Positions 1 to 7,818 of a stretch of 64,000 bases of DNA are shown piece by piece. The stretch spans positions 1-64,000 of the forward strand of contig CALFBH010000042.1 of assembly GCA_937951615.1 (NCBI GenBank), written 5' to 3'. Below the pieces are notes generated by a model. It was not told the DNA's origin. It made no database searches and was given only the letters and a program-made list of their open reading frames with translations. Each line of letters begins with the position of its first letter. The stretch's first letter is position 1. The DNA is from an uncultured Saprospiraceae bacterium (GTDB lineage Bacteria > Bacteroidota > Bacteroidia > Chitinophagales > Saprospiraceae). A program made the position numbers and the translations under genes.

Positions 1-28
1 GTCAGTTTATTTAAGGCCGAATTAAAAC

Positions 29-59
29 TTGATATAACTTCAGCTGCCAGATATATTTG
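29..59 (+). promoter_or_regulatory. Bacteroidota-type promoter candidate
   Basis: TTG at 29-31 is followed after 20 bases by TATATTTG at 52-59, matching the -33/-7 arrangement TTG-N19-21-TAnnTTTG known for this phylum. It would start transcription near 66 and leave a leader of about 120 bases before the first gene at 188. Only the sequence match supports it. Confidence 0.5.
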
Positions 60-187
60 CATAAGCATTTGATTTTAGCAACTGACAATATACGATTTAT
101 TTACATTTAAATGGGTAGGTTATTTTTTTCGCCTTCCCTTACTTAACAGACACTCATGGTTTTGAGTGTAAAAATAATGATTGAATT

Positions 188-1165
188 ATGAAAGAATTGA
201 TTTTTTGCATTCTGTTTTTCGGCTTTCTAAATAGTGCGAATGCGCAGAATAACCCTTTAATAGACCCCGTCGATGTAAATCCACCTCTTCCGAAACATGT
301 AGGAGGGAGTGTTAGCGTGGATGTCAATAATCTCATTTCTACACAGGGTGCACAGCAATTGCTTGACAATTTAGGGGCGGTAACTGTTCATTATCCGATT
401 CAAAGCTATTACTCAAATCCGACTCCTGAGCTTATTAGCTTCATCAGAAAAGCTACAGAGAAAGGCTTGCTGAAAGGGCAGGTTTCTGGAAATAGTATGT
501 CAGTTGTGCTGACAGGCAAAGGAAGTGAATTACTGGTAGAAACTGAAAGTCGAAGAGGGATTACTGTCTGGCATCTTGCTGTTGGATTATGCGAGCATCC
601 TTTGGCTGCACATACTACTTTAGGCACGAGTACTGGTCGTCTGGGGCAAACCCTCACCTTTTCCCTCAATATTGACATCAATACAATACTGGGTGAAATT
701 TTGGGTTTTCGCCCAGAAGACAGAAAAGACAACTTTACAGTAGATTTGATTCCGACTTCAAGTGGCTGGATTATCGACCAAACCTCACTTAATCTCCCTA
801 TCAAACAGGCATCGGCTTCTTCTGTAGGCAACTTCCTGCTTCGAGTACATAAATTTGTCAAAGCACTACCTAAGCAATTACAGGGTAAAACCTGGACGCG
901 CCAGCATAAAAAAGAGGATAAAAGATATAGATATACCTTTAGAGCTGATGGAACCTGTACTTATTATGATGCCAAAATAAGTAAGAAAAAGAAGGGGGCA
1001 TACAACATTAAAAGCAATCGGGTCTTTATTAGTTTTCTTGATGGCGATAAAATGACCTTGACCGTCGACTATAAAAAGTATGGAGATGACTGGTTGGCCA
1101 TGGTGCCTAAAGGCGGTGTGATTTGGTCGGTGAGTGCTTGGAAATTTTATGCTACGCCAGAATAA
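188..1165 (+). CDS. Exported protein of unknown function
   Basis: 325 residues. A clear signal peptide (residues 1-19, ending in NANAQ) shows export. The mature part starts with a proline-rich linker. A central region of about 190 residues has no motif I recognise. The last 95 residues are rich in Lys, Tyr and Trp and alternate short beta-like stretches (a W-T-R-x-H opening, an F-R-x-D-G-T-C-x-Y-Y-D segment, and a final W-K-F-Y), resembling the small lipocalin/META-like beta folds common as C-terminal modules in Bacteroidota, but this is only a visual impression. It is the first of a same-strand series of small genes, 40 bp before an outer-membrane-type protein. No function is proposed. Confidence 0.75.
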   Translation: MKELIFCILFFGFLNSANAQNNPLIDPVDVNPPLPKHVGGSVSVDVNNLISTQGAQQLLDNLGAVTVHYPIQSYYSNPTPELISFIRKATEKGLLKGQVSGNSMSVVLTGKGSELLVETESRRGITVWHLAVGLCEHPLAAHTTLGTSTGRLGQTLTFSLNIDINTILGEILGFRPEDRKDNFTVDLIPTSSGWIIDQTSLNLPIKQASASSVGNFLLRVHKFVKALPKQLQGKTWTRQHKKEDKRYRYTFRADGTCTYYDAKISKKKKGAYNIKSNRVFISFLDGDKMTLTVDYKKYGDDWLAMVPKGGVIWSVSAWKFYATPE

Positions 1166-1205
1166 ATTTATATAAAATATTTTCTTAACGCATAATACAC
1201 GAAAT

Positions 1206-1988
1206 ATGAAATATGTTATTTTTTACGGTCTATTTGTTTTGTTTTCCATCAATGTCATTGCGCAAGACAGTGGTACTCATGTCTATCTGGATAACAATAC
1301 AGGCTGGTCTCTTACTGTAGGACTCAATCTTCAACCATTAAACGTTGATGAAAGCTCAGTTGATTTTAGGTATGTTGACGAGTCTCCTTCAATGGATAAT
1401 ATTCAAAGTTATTTTTCCCTTAATTCTCGCAAACGAAGTTTTGGACTCAATTTAGGTGTTGAGGCAGATTTATCGAACCGACTACTTGCTGGACTTAGTT
1501 TGGACTTGGTTAGAAGCTCAGAAGCCAGCCTTTTTGGCGTTGATTTAGGCATAGGGTATCCTATGGGGAAAAATAATTTTTTCTTTATTCCCCGTGCTGC
1601 ACTGACTTTAGGTACAGGAAGTGTAAAATTAGGTGACATCAATAATAATGATGTATATATTCAGGTTAATGATACCAAATTTTACTCTCAAACTGTTGCT
1701 ACCCGATACAAAAGAGGCTTTTTAGGAGGTAAGTTTGGAGCAGGTATTGCTGTAGGGGTCACGCCTAATGTTGATCTGACACTCAATGCGGGATATAAGC
1801 TTGCTATAGCCACAAGTGAAAATCTTACATTCACAGGAAAAGATCAAGAAGATCAGTCACAAACTGAATTGGAACCATTGTCACAAAATAATATCTACCT
1901 CAACATTAACGGCGTACAATCAGATATTAATGCGCTTAGCTTTATGGGGATTTATGGTAATGTTGGGGTTGCTATTCATTTTAATTAG
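1206..1988 (+). CDS. Outer-membrane beta-barrel-like protein
   Basis: 260 residues with a signal peptide (cleavage likely after residue 19, at VIAQ/D). The mature sequence has many alternating hydrophobic/polar strands with Gly and aromatic residues (for example G-x-N-L-G-V-E-A-D-L and K-R-G-F-L-G-G-K-F-G-A-G-I), and it ends with a strand finishing in H-F-N. This is typical of small 8- to 10-stranded outer-membrane barrels (OmpW/OprF-like fold or Bacteroidota outer membrane beta-barrel family). It follows the first exported gene by 40 bp and precedes a small membrane protein by 21 bp, so the three may be co-transcribed. Ligand or role cannot be told. Confidence 0.7.
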   Translation: MKYVIFYGLFVLFSINVIAQDSGTHVYLDNNTGWSLTVGLNLQPLNVDESSVDFRYVDESPSMDNIQSYFSLNSRKRSFGLNLGVEADLSNRLLAGLSLDLVRSSEASLFGVDLGIGYPMGKNNFFFIPRAALTLGTGSVKLGDINNNDVYIQVNDTKFYSQTVATRYKRGFLGGKFGAGIAVGVTPNVDLTLNAGYKLAIATSENLTFTGKDQEDQSQTELEPLSQNNIYLNINGVQSDINALSFMGIYGNVGVAIHFN

Positions 1989-2009
1989 AATTAAAAATAA
2001 AGCCACAGT

Positions 2010-2450
2010 ATGAAAAAGCAAGACATAGACACTTTTCCCTTGATTGTAGCAATTATTGGATTTATCGCATTCTTTCTACCTTGGATAGGAGGTGGTTTTA
2101 TTGGAGAGCATTCAGGCTACCATTTATTATCCTATGGAAGAGAAGTGAATGTTAACGAAGCCTGGCTTTTAATTCTTTTACCCATATCATTTGCTATTGT
2201 TGCCGTATCAAAAACAGGATTACTTAAGACGATTAATCCAGCGATTTTAAAAATCATCGAGTTAATACCAATAGCTTTAATCATGATAGCAACATACAAA
2301 TTGTTAAGTTTTTTAGGGCTTAATATAAATGATGTAGATAATTTGGGAAAAGATATTTTCAAAATTTTCAAAATAGGGTTTCTACTTACGTTGATTGCTA
2401 GTGTGTTAATTGCATTTGCACCAAATGATAGACAAACGCCGCCAATATAG
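2010..2450 (+). CDS. Small multi-pass membrane protein, unknown function
   Basis: 146 residues with about four hydrophobic segments (roughly residues 9-28, 52-68, 78-98 and 118-138) and a short polar tail, so an integral inner-membrane protein. A Gly-rich polar loop lies between the first two segments. I recognise no family signature. It starts 21 bp after the beta-barrel gene on the same strand. Confidence 0.65.
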   Translation: MKKQDIDTFPLIVAIIGFIAFFLPWIGGGFIGEHSGYHLLSYGREVNVNEAWLLILLPISFAIVAVSKTGLLKTINPAILKIIELIPIALIMIATYKLLSFLGLNINDVDNLGKDIFKIFKIGFLLTLIASVLIAFAPNDRQTPPI

Positions 2451-2531
2451 AAGTGGGGTGGACACTATGAAAGAGCGTATTTTCTAATCTTATTATCAAA
2501 CGATATTCTCATCATTAAAAAATAAAACAAC

Positions 2532-2975
2532 ATGGGATTTTTTAACAACATTTTGGGCGGAACTGATTCAACCGCGTCATTGACAAAAGAGGAATCATTT
2601 ATTGGAATATTGCTCGCTGCGGTTGCAGCAGATGGAGTTATTACTGATGAAGAAGTAGCTGACTTTAATTCATTTGTAACGAAAGCGAAAACACTCCGCG
2701 GTGTTAGTGGAAGGCAATTTAATGGAATGATTGACAAACTATTTAAGATATTAAGACGCAAAGGAGTTGGTACTTTAGTTGAATTATCTACTCAAAATCT
2801 TAGTTCTAATCTTCGGGAAAGCACTTTTGCGATGGCCTGTGATTTGCTTTTTTCTGATGGTGAAATTGATATTGATGAGCAAAAATTACTCGAAGATTTA
2901 AAAGTAAAATTGGAGATAAATGATACTTTGGCTACAAAAATAGCTGAGGTTATGGTTATTAAAAATAAAGCATAA
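2532..2975 (+). CDS. TerB-like protein
   Basis: 147 residues. The sequence shows the TerB (tellurite-resistance B/DjlA N-terminal) helical pattern: a hydrophobic helix ending in A-A-D-G-V-I-T-D-E-E (about residues 30-42) and a second similar turn F-S-D-G-E-I-D-I-D-E-Q-K-L-L (about residues 108-122). Each has an acidic D-G-x-[IV]-[TD]-x-[ED]-E metal-binding-type motif. TerB folds are all-alpha acidic proteins, often linked to stress or membrane-associated systems. No other ter genes are present, so a tellurite role is not supported. The start was chosen at the ATG after the A-rich leader. Confidence 0.75.
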   Translation: MGFFNNILGGTDSTASLTKEESFIGILLAAVAADGVITDEEVADFNSFVTKAKTLRGVSGRQFNGMIDKLFKILRRKGVGTLVELSTQNLSSNLRESTFAMACDLLFSDGEIDIDEQKLLEDLKVKLEINDTLATKIAEVMVIKNKA

Positions 2976-2986
2976 ACTCAATTGTT

Positions 2987-3130
2987 ATGAAAAAAGTAAT
3001 AGGATTGTTGTTTGCTCTTGCAAGAGGCTGGAAATGCTGCAATTGTCGCGAACCTCATTATGACGGAGAATTTACTTGCAATTATTGCAAACATGAACAA
3101 TGTGCAAAGTGTAAAACCTTCCAGCTTTAA
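2987..3130 (+). CDS. Tiny cysteine-rich zinc-ribbon-like protein
   Basis: An ATG at 2987 opens 47 codons ending at a TAA at 3128-3130, only 11 bp after the TerB-like gene. A short hydrophobic N-terminus is followed by three cysteine pairs: CCNC (about residues 17-20), CNYC (31-34) and CAKC (39-42), as in rubredoxin/zinc-ribbon knuckles. The same frame continues past the TAA with another C-x3-C (from 3134) before a TAG, so the present protein may be a truncated remnant of a longer zinc-ribbon protein. Role unknown. Confidence 0.4.
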   Translation: MKKVIGLLFALARGWKCCNCREPHYDGEFTCNYCKHEQCAKCKTFQL

Positions 3131-3186
3131 CAATGTTCCAAATATTGTATAGGGAAGCCGAAAACTATATAGAGTAGGCATAAACA

Positions 3187-3339
3187 TTTGAATATATTAT
3201 TATAAGTCTTGAAGTACCTCCTATTAAGCATGACCAATCCAAAATAGTCACCTGCCCTGACTGAAAAGGAAAAGGAAAAAAGGATGGTAAAACCTGTAAT
3301 CTCTGTGGCGGGAAAGGGAGGACTGAAGATAAAGACTAA
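3187..3339 (+). pseudogene. Remnant of a DnaJ-type zinc-motif protein with in-frame TGA
   Basis: A frame open from 3184 to 3261 and continuing after a TGA to TAA at 3337-3339 reads C-P-D-stop-K-G-K-G-K-K-D-G-K-T-C-N-L-C-G-G-K-G-R. This is the C-x2-C-x-G-x-G ... C-x2-C-G-G-x-G pattern of DnaJ-like cysteine-rich repeats, but the second cysteine is a TGA (3262-3264), one base from TGC. There is no ATG in frame upstream. I read it as a decayed gene. A recoded selenocysteine is not supported by any visible structure. It sits between the tiny cysteine-rich gene and the next membrane protein. Confidence 0.4.
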
Positions 3340-3362
3340 ATTATTATAATACAACTAACATC

Positions 3363-3836
3363 ATGCAAGAAGAAAGTAACATAATATATCTTAGAGACAG
3401 TCTTGCATTCCTTAAAGACGGACGTATCAAATACAACAGAGATAAAGCTGCATGGTACACCTATGATAATATCGTAGCGTGGAATATATACAGAACCTCT
3501 GTTATGGATATGTTTAATATGGAAGCATGGAAAGGAATGGCAGGGCTTGTAATTATAGGTTTAATAGTTAATTGGTTAGCACCTTTACTGATAACAGTTG
3601 CATATTTACTTTTAGTCGCTTTTTATTACTTCTATGGTTTGACAAAACTCCAGTATTGGTTCAAGTTTGTCTTCGATGATGGATTGATTGTTGAATCTTA
3701 TGTTAGCCCGGTTTACTTCTTTTCAGAAGAAGGAAAAAAGTGGAGTAAATACTATTTTAATCTTCACAAGTATCTGCCTAAAGATGGCAGGTACATGGCC
3801 GCCAAAATAGATTTTTCTAAAATGGAAGTACTCTAA
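3363..3836 (+). CDS. Small membrane protein, unknown function
   Basis: 157 residues. A polar N-terminal region of about 55 residues (rich in Tyr, Asp and Trp) is followed by a long hydrophobic stretch (about 58-93, enough for two membrane passes) and a C-terminal polar domain with many aromatic residues. No signal peptide and no recognised family. The ATG at 3363 is the first in the frame and follows the broken zinc-motif remnant by 23 bp. Part of the unknown small-gene run that ends near 4076. Confidence 0.6.
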   Translation: MQEESNIIYLRDSLAFLKDGRIKYNRDKAAWYTYDNIVAWNIYRTSVMDMFNMEAWKGMAGLVIIGLIVNWLAPLLITVAYLLLVAFYYFYGLTKLQYWFKFVFDDGLIVESYVSPVYFFSEEGKKWSKYYFNLHKYLPKDGRYMAAKIDFSKMEVL

Positions 3837-3869
3837 AAGTATCAACTGATTGAATACAATACATAAGAA

Positions 3870-4076
3870 ATGAAAAAGAAAATAAAAGTAAAAACAAACC
3901 AAGGAGAGCGAATTTATCGAATAGATATTAGCTCTGGTAAACATTTCTGCTATAAAGAAAAAACTTTTGGCTTAGACAAAATAGGAGAATCAAGAAGCCT
4001 GGAAGATGCTTTGTCTTTAATAAGGCTACATGCCACTTCTAACTTTGGTGGAGTCAAAAATATTCAAATTGAGTAA
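3870..4076 (+). CDS. Short hypothetical protein
   Basis: 68 residues, very basic at the start (M-K-K-K-I-K-V-K), soluble, with a predicted mixed beta/alpha pattern. It has no recognised motif. It is the last gene of the plus-strand run and is followed at once by a strong inverted repeat that would end transcription, which supports its being a transcribed gene. Confidence 0.5.
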   Translation: MKKKIKVKTNQGERIYRIDISSGKHFCYKEKTFGLDKIGESRSLEDALSLIRLHATSNFGGVKNIQIE

Positions 4077-4085
4077 TTTAAATTC

Positions 4086-4136
4086 CCTTAACTAAAAACG
4101 CCGCATTGAAAATCAATGCGGCGTTTATAGTTAAGG
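4086..4136. terminator. Long bidirectional terminator hairpin
   Basis: AAACGCCGCATTG (4096-4108) pairs with CAATGCGGCGTTT (4114-4126) around a 5-base loop, and outer arms CCTTAACTA/TAGTTAAGG extend the pairing. It lies between convergent genes (3870 plus and 4184 minus) and has A/T tracts on both sides, so it probably serves both. Confidence 0.8.
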
Positions 4137-4183
4137 AAATCAGTAATTCCCAGATTCGTAATTCGTAATTAACCCATTCCAGA

Positions 4184-6532
4184 TTAATTCCCTCCTTCCT
4201 CATAAGGCACTTCCAACTCCGGCGGCAGGCTCGTCACCTTACCTAGAATCGTAAACTCTGTCCGACGATTCAACTGACGACCGGCAGGATTATCCGAGCC
4301 ATCGGGATTATCATTGGGTGCAATAGGATTCAACTCGCCATAGCCTTTAGGCACTAAGCGGGTTTCGGGAATATTATTTTCTACCAAATAATCTACCACA
4401 CTTTTTGCTCTGCGCTCTGACAAGAGTTGGTTGTAACTGGTTCCACCTCGACTGTCTGTATGTGAACCCAACTCGATTTTCAAGGTCGGATTATCATAGA
4501 GTAGTCGCAGCAACTTATTCAGTTCGGTGATAGACTCTGAGCGTAGCGTTGCTTTATCGTAATCGTAATAAATATTCTTCAACTGGAAGGTCATGCCCTT
4601 CTTATTCAGCTTCATATAAATATCTCGCGAAATGCGCGTCTGGTCGGTCAGACCGACGGTGCTGATGTCTTCCGTACTGGTATTCAGGTAACCTTCTTTT
4701 TTGGAAATGATTCTGAAATTCTTATCCGCAGGCAGGAAAAAAGAATAGGAACCATCTGCACCAGAAATCACACTTTGTACTTTTCTCAACTTTCCTTCAG
4801 GAGTAATTTCATATAAAGTAACCTCTGCACCTGGCAGGATTTCTACACTTTTACCATCATCTGAATAGACGATACCATTGACCTGCAAACCAGTTTTAGA
4901 GACACAAATGTCTTGCGTGATTTTCGTGTCTTCTTCAATGCCGATCGTATTCACAGGCTTGGCAACAGGAATATAACCTGCCTGCTCTACCACGAGAACA
5001 TAACGTTTGTCCACAGGCAGATTTTCAAAAACATAGCCTGGCTTCGAAACTTGAGAAGCGACCAGTTCTTCTTTGCCATTGGGCAATTGTTCGTATAAAT
5101 CAACTTTAATGCCCGTCAGTGGAGCTTTGTCGTAAGAATCGTAATCACATAATGTTCCCTTGATGGTCACCACTGGTGGAGCTGGTTTTTTGGGAACAAA
5201 ATTATAAATATCATCACAACAGGTCGGATTGTCTACCCCATACGCTCCCGCTCGATTGGACACCATAAAACCTTCATCTCTATTTTCCGTCAGGATAAAA
5301 TACATATCATCTGCACCGGAATTGATGGTATGTCCCATATTCACTGGAGCGCGATAAGTATTGCCGTCCAGTACTGCACTGAACACATCGTAGCCGCCAA
5401 AGCCCGGCAGTCCATTGGAACTATAATACAGGATATTTTCTTCGACATCAAAATAAGGGGTTGTTTCATTAAATTCAGTATTAATCCTTCCGCCTAGATT
5501 GGTCGCCTCACGATAGGTGTTCTCGCCCGTTCTGATGGTGTACCAAATATCCGTTCCGCCAAAACCATCGTCTCGGTCAGAAGTAAAATAGATGTATTCC
5601 TGATTTAAATAATCCACGACAACAGGCGTGGTTGTTTCGCCTTCCTCTGCGTTCACTTCTAGCCCTAACATCACAGGTTCTGCCCATTCTGCATCAACCA
5701 TGCTGCTCACATAGATCCTACATTTTACCAGATTATTGTCTTCTGAAGGACAACGGGTAAAGTAAAAACGCTGACCGTCTTTGGAGTAGCTTCCATGTCC
5801 GGTGTGTTCTGTATCCAGATTAAAAGGACCAGCCAATTCTTCCTGATACACCCAGACTCCTTCTTCTTTTCTTGCGGTATAAATCTTCGACTTGGTTTTG
5901 TCTTTGTCTGTCGCAATATATTCATCAGCACGAAGCGAAGAAAAGATCAAATAGTTATTATAAGCTGGCAAAGGTGCAAATTCTGTATAAGCACCATTGA
6001 TGGTGTTTGTCAGAAAATCGACAGATTCGTCCAGTTTATAATCGGTCTCTTTGGGGCCGGCAAGAAATAATTCGCAACCTGCAATGTGGGTTTCTACAGT
6101 TTCCTGAAAAATGCCTAAATCCTCTCCCTCATAGCCTTGTATGAAAATATTAAATTGCTCAATGGCTTCCCGACACTGCCCGTCCTGCTTCAGCATTTCA
6201 GCATAGTGGTAGCGGAGTTGTGGGTATTGTAAAATAGAATCCGAGCCAGGTATTTCCAGTAATTGTCCGTAATACTGAGCCGCCAGATTATAGCCTCTTG
6301 CCCGGTTGTAGGTATCTGCCATCAGCAAAACATACCGCAATTCGTCTGGCTGTGCTTCCACGACTTTCTGGATGTAATCCACGGCATTATAATAACTAGA
6401 TTCTTCTAACAGTGCGTAGGCTTTTTCCAGATATTCTTCCCAGGTATATTCATCAATCCCCACCTGCGCAAAGGCTGTCAGCCCAGAAAACAGGAAAGCA
6501 ATGAGTAATATCGTGTTTTTTATAATTGTCAT
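4184..6532 (-). CDS. OmpA-family protein with TPR, beta-propeller and regulatory-like domains (PorE-like)
   Basis: 782 residues. A signal peptide ends near residue 22 (AFAQ). Then come TPR-like helices (about 25-150), PD40/WD40-type propeller repeats (about 170-445, with motifs such as I-Y-F-T-S-D-R-D-D-G-F-G-G-T-D-I-W), two carboxypeptidase-regulatory/Cna-type beta domains (about 455-545 and 550-635), and a C-terminal OmpA peptidoglycan-binding domain (about 650-770) with the H-T-D-S-R-G ... N-x-x-L-S-x-R-R-A signature. This order matches PorE of the type IX secretion system, which anchors the machine to peptidoglycan; that is family knowledge. It lies directly after a PorP/SprF gene and a giant adhesin, all on one strand, so it is likely the periplasmic or cell-wall partner of that surface system. 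Many such paralogues exist per genome, so it need not be the core PorE. Confidence 0.85.
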   Translation of the reverse strand: MTIIKNTILLIAFLFSGLTAFAQVGIDEYTWEEYLEKAYALLEESSYYNAVDYIQKVVEAQPDELRYVLLMADTYNRARGYNLAAQYYGQLLEIPGSDSILQYPQLRYHYAEMLKQDGQCREAIEQFNIFIQGYEGEDLGIFQETVETHIAGCELFLAGPKETDYKLDESVDFLTNTINGAYTEFAPLPAYNNYLIFSSLRADEYIATDKDKTKSKIYTARKEEGVWVYQEELAGPFNLDTEHTGHGSYSKDGQRFYFTRCPSEDNNLVKCRIYVSSMVDAEWAEPVMLGLEVNAEEGETTTPVVVDYLNQEYIYFTSDRDDGFGGTDIWYTIRTGENTYREATNLGGRINTEFNETTPYFDVEENILYYSSNGLPGFGGYDVFSAVLDGNTYRAPVNMGHTINSGADDMYFILTENRDEGFMVSNRAGAYGVDNPTCCDDIYNFVPKKPAPPVVTIKGTLCDYDSYDKAPLTGIKVDLYEQLPNGKEELVASQVSKPGYVFENLPVDKRYVLVVEQAGYIPVAKPVNTIGIEEDTKITQDICVSKTGLQVNGIVYSDDGKSVEILPGAEVTLYEITPEGKLRKVQSVISGADGSYSFFLPADKNFRIISKKEGYLNTSTEDISTVGLTDQTRISRDIYMKLNKKGMTFQLKNIYYDYDKATLRSESITELNKLLRLLYDNPTLKIELGSHTDSRGGTSYNQLLSERRAKSVVDYLVENNIPETRLVPKGYGELNPIAPNDNPDGSDNPAGRQLNRRTEFTILGKVTSLPPELEVPYEEGGN

Positions 6533-6645
6533 GTTTTTTTTATAAAAATGAATGAATGGGGGATGAGTGAGCGAATGAATGAATGAATGATTGATTCTGA
6601 TTTATACATTTTCTGATTCTCTGATTCTCTCATTCTCTCATTAAC

Positions 6646-7668
6646 TTAGTTGTATCGAATAGCTGGTAAAATAGGTTCAACTTTGGTCGCTTTTCTAAAT
6701 ATTTTCAATAAAGAAAACTCCAATGCGCCACGTCCGTTAGAAGCTGCCTGCAAGTCAGACACATTAAAATCATAACTCACACCAACATCCCAATCCTGAA
6801 AACGCAAACCCACTATAGCAATACCTGCATCAGCCAAACGATACTCGCCGCCCAGATAAAAAGAAGCCTTTGACTTAGGCGAAATCAACAAATCCAATAA
6901 TAGTCCACCAACCAGTTCACTGGCTTTTGCTTGGTTTTGGTACAGTACTTTCGGTTCTATTGCAATACTATTACTCAATTTGAAACGCAAATCACCATGT
7001 ACAACCAGACGTAAAGGCAATTTATTAGATTCATTAATAAAAGTTTCTGTAGGCTGAGAAAGGTGATACAAACCTGCACCTATTTTGAAACGGGTTTTTG
7101 CAGAAGGAAAGCCTGCCAGCGTCAGCCCAAGTCGAAAATCAGGATTATAAACACTCGTATTGTCAAATACCTCTCCGCTTGCCATCCCTGCATCCAATTC
7201 ATCACCATTAAACTGACTGGCAAATAGAATTTCATCTACATCCAATCGCTTATTCATCAGTCCGCCCTGCAAACCAACAGACAGGTAAAGTTTCTCATTT
7301 TTAGAAACATCTATATGATAAGCTGCGGAAAGCATCAGATTGAAGGTTTGTAATATACCTCCACTGCTGCGATCATTCATCAGATTGATGCCCAAACCAA
7401 GTGAATTGGGCTTGCCATCTTTTCTGAGAATGTTCATATCAAAACCAATAGACGGCGTTTCATAAACCGGCTTATTGCTAATGGTCGTCCATTGGCGACG
7501 ATACATCGCATTCACCCGATATTTACCGACGATATGTCCGGTCAAAGATGGGTTGAGCAATAAAGGAGACTGATAAAATTGTGAATAGTGAATATCCTGC
7601 GCTTTGAGTTCGCTTGTACTAAAAGCTATGCACAAACAGACAAGAGCACTTGTAAAAATATATCTCAT
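6646..7668 (-). CDS. PorP/SprF family type IX secretion membrane protein
   Basis: 340 residues from the ATG at 7668, chosen because it begins a good signal peptide (residues 1-23, ending LKAQ). The frame also runs upstream through an 8-bp repeat array, but that extension is low-complexity and unlikely to be translated. The mature protein begins Q-D-I-H-Y-S-Q-F-Y-x-S-P-L-L-L-N-P-S-L-T-G, the hallmark of the PorP/SprF family, and continues as a beta-barrel with G-L-G-x-x-L-M-N-D-x-S-G-G. PorP/SprF proteins sit in the outer membrane and attach secreted adhesins to the cell surface; SprF is needed for SprB export. It lies between the adhesin and OmpA genes, matching the usual adhesin-SprF-OmpA arrangement. 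Confidence 0.92.
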   Translation of the reverse strand: MRYIFTSALVCLCIAFSTSELKAQDIHYSQFYQSPLLLNPSLTGHIVGKYRVNAMYRRQWTTISNKPVYETPSIGFDMNILRKDGKPNSLGLGINLMNDRSSGGILQTFNLMLSAAYHIDVSKNEKLYLSVGLQGGLMNKRLDVDEILFASQFNGDELDAGMASGEVFDNTSVYNPDFRLGLTLAGFPSAKTRFKIGAGLYHLSQPTETFINESNKLPLRLVVHGDLRFKLSNSIAIEPKVLYQNQAKASELVGGLLLDLLISPKSKASFYLGGEYRLADAGIAIVGLRFQDWDVGVSYDFNVSDLQAASNGRGALEFSLLKIFRKATKVEPILPAIRYN

Positions 7669-7694
7669 GTTAAGTTTTTTATTAGAATGAAGTG

Positions 7695-7758
7695 TGTTGT
7701 GGTGTTGTGGTGTTGTCGTGTTGTCGTGTTGTCGTGTTGTCGTGTTGTCGTGTTGTCG
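7695..7758. repeat. 8-bp tandem repeat array (TGTTGTCG x 8)
   Basis: Six perfect copies of TGTTGTCG (7711-7758) preceded by two TGTTGTGG variants (7695-7710). It lies in the 150-bp gap between the adhesin stop (7819) and the PorP/SprF start (7668). A small hairpin (GTTTTGC-TTC-GCAAAAC, 7760-7776) follows, and related CAACAC words occur at 7785-7816. Confidence 0.9.
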
Positions 7759-7818
7759 TGTTTTGCTTCGCAAAACGAATACTTCAACACCTCAACACGA
7801 CAACACCTCAACACATTC

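Noticed and set aside
3262-3264. TGA read as selenocysteine
   Set aside because: No clear hairpin of SECIS type was seen just downstream and the frame has no ATG start; kept only as a finding to check.
7669-7773. N-terminal extension of the PorP/SprF gene through the 8-bp repeats
   Set aside because: It would place a Thr/Gln/His/Asp repeat before a perfect signal peptide; the ATG at 7668 is far more likely.
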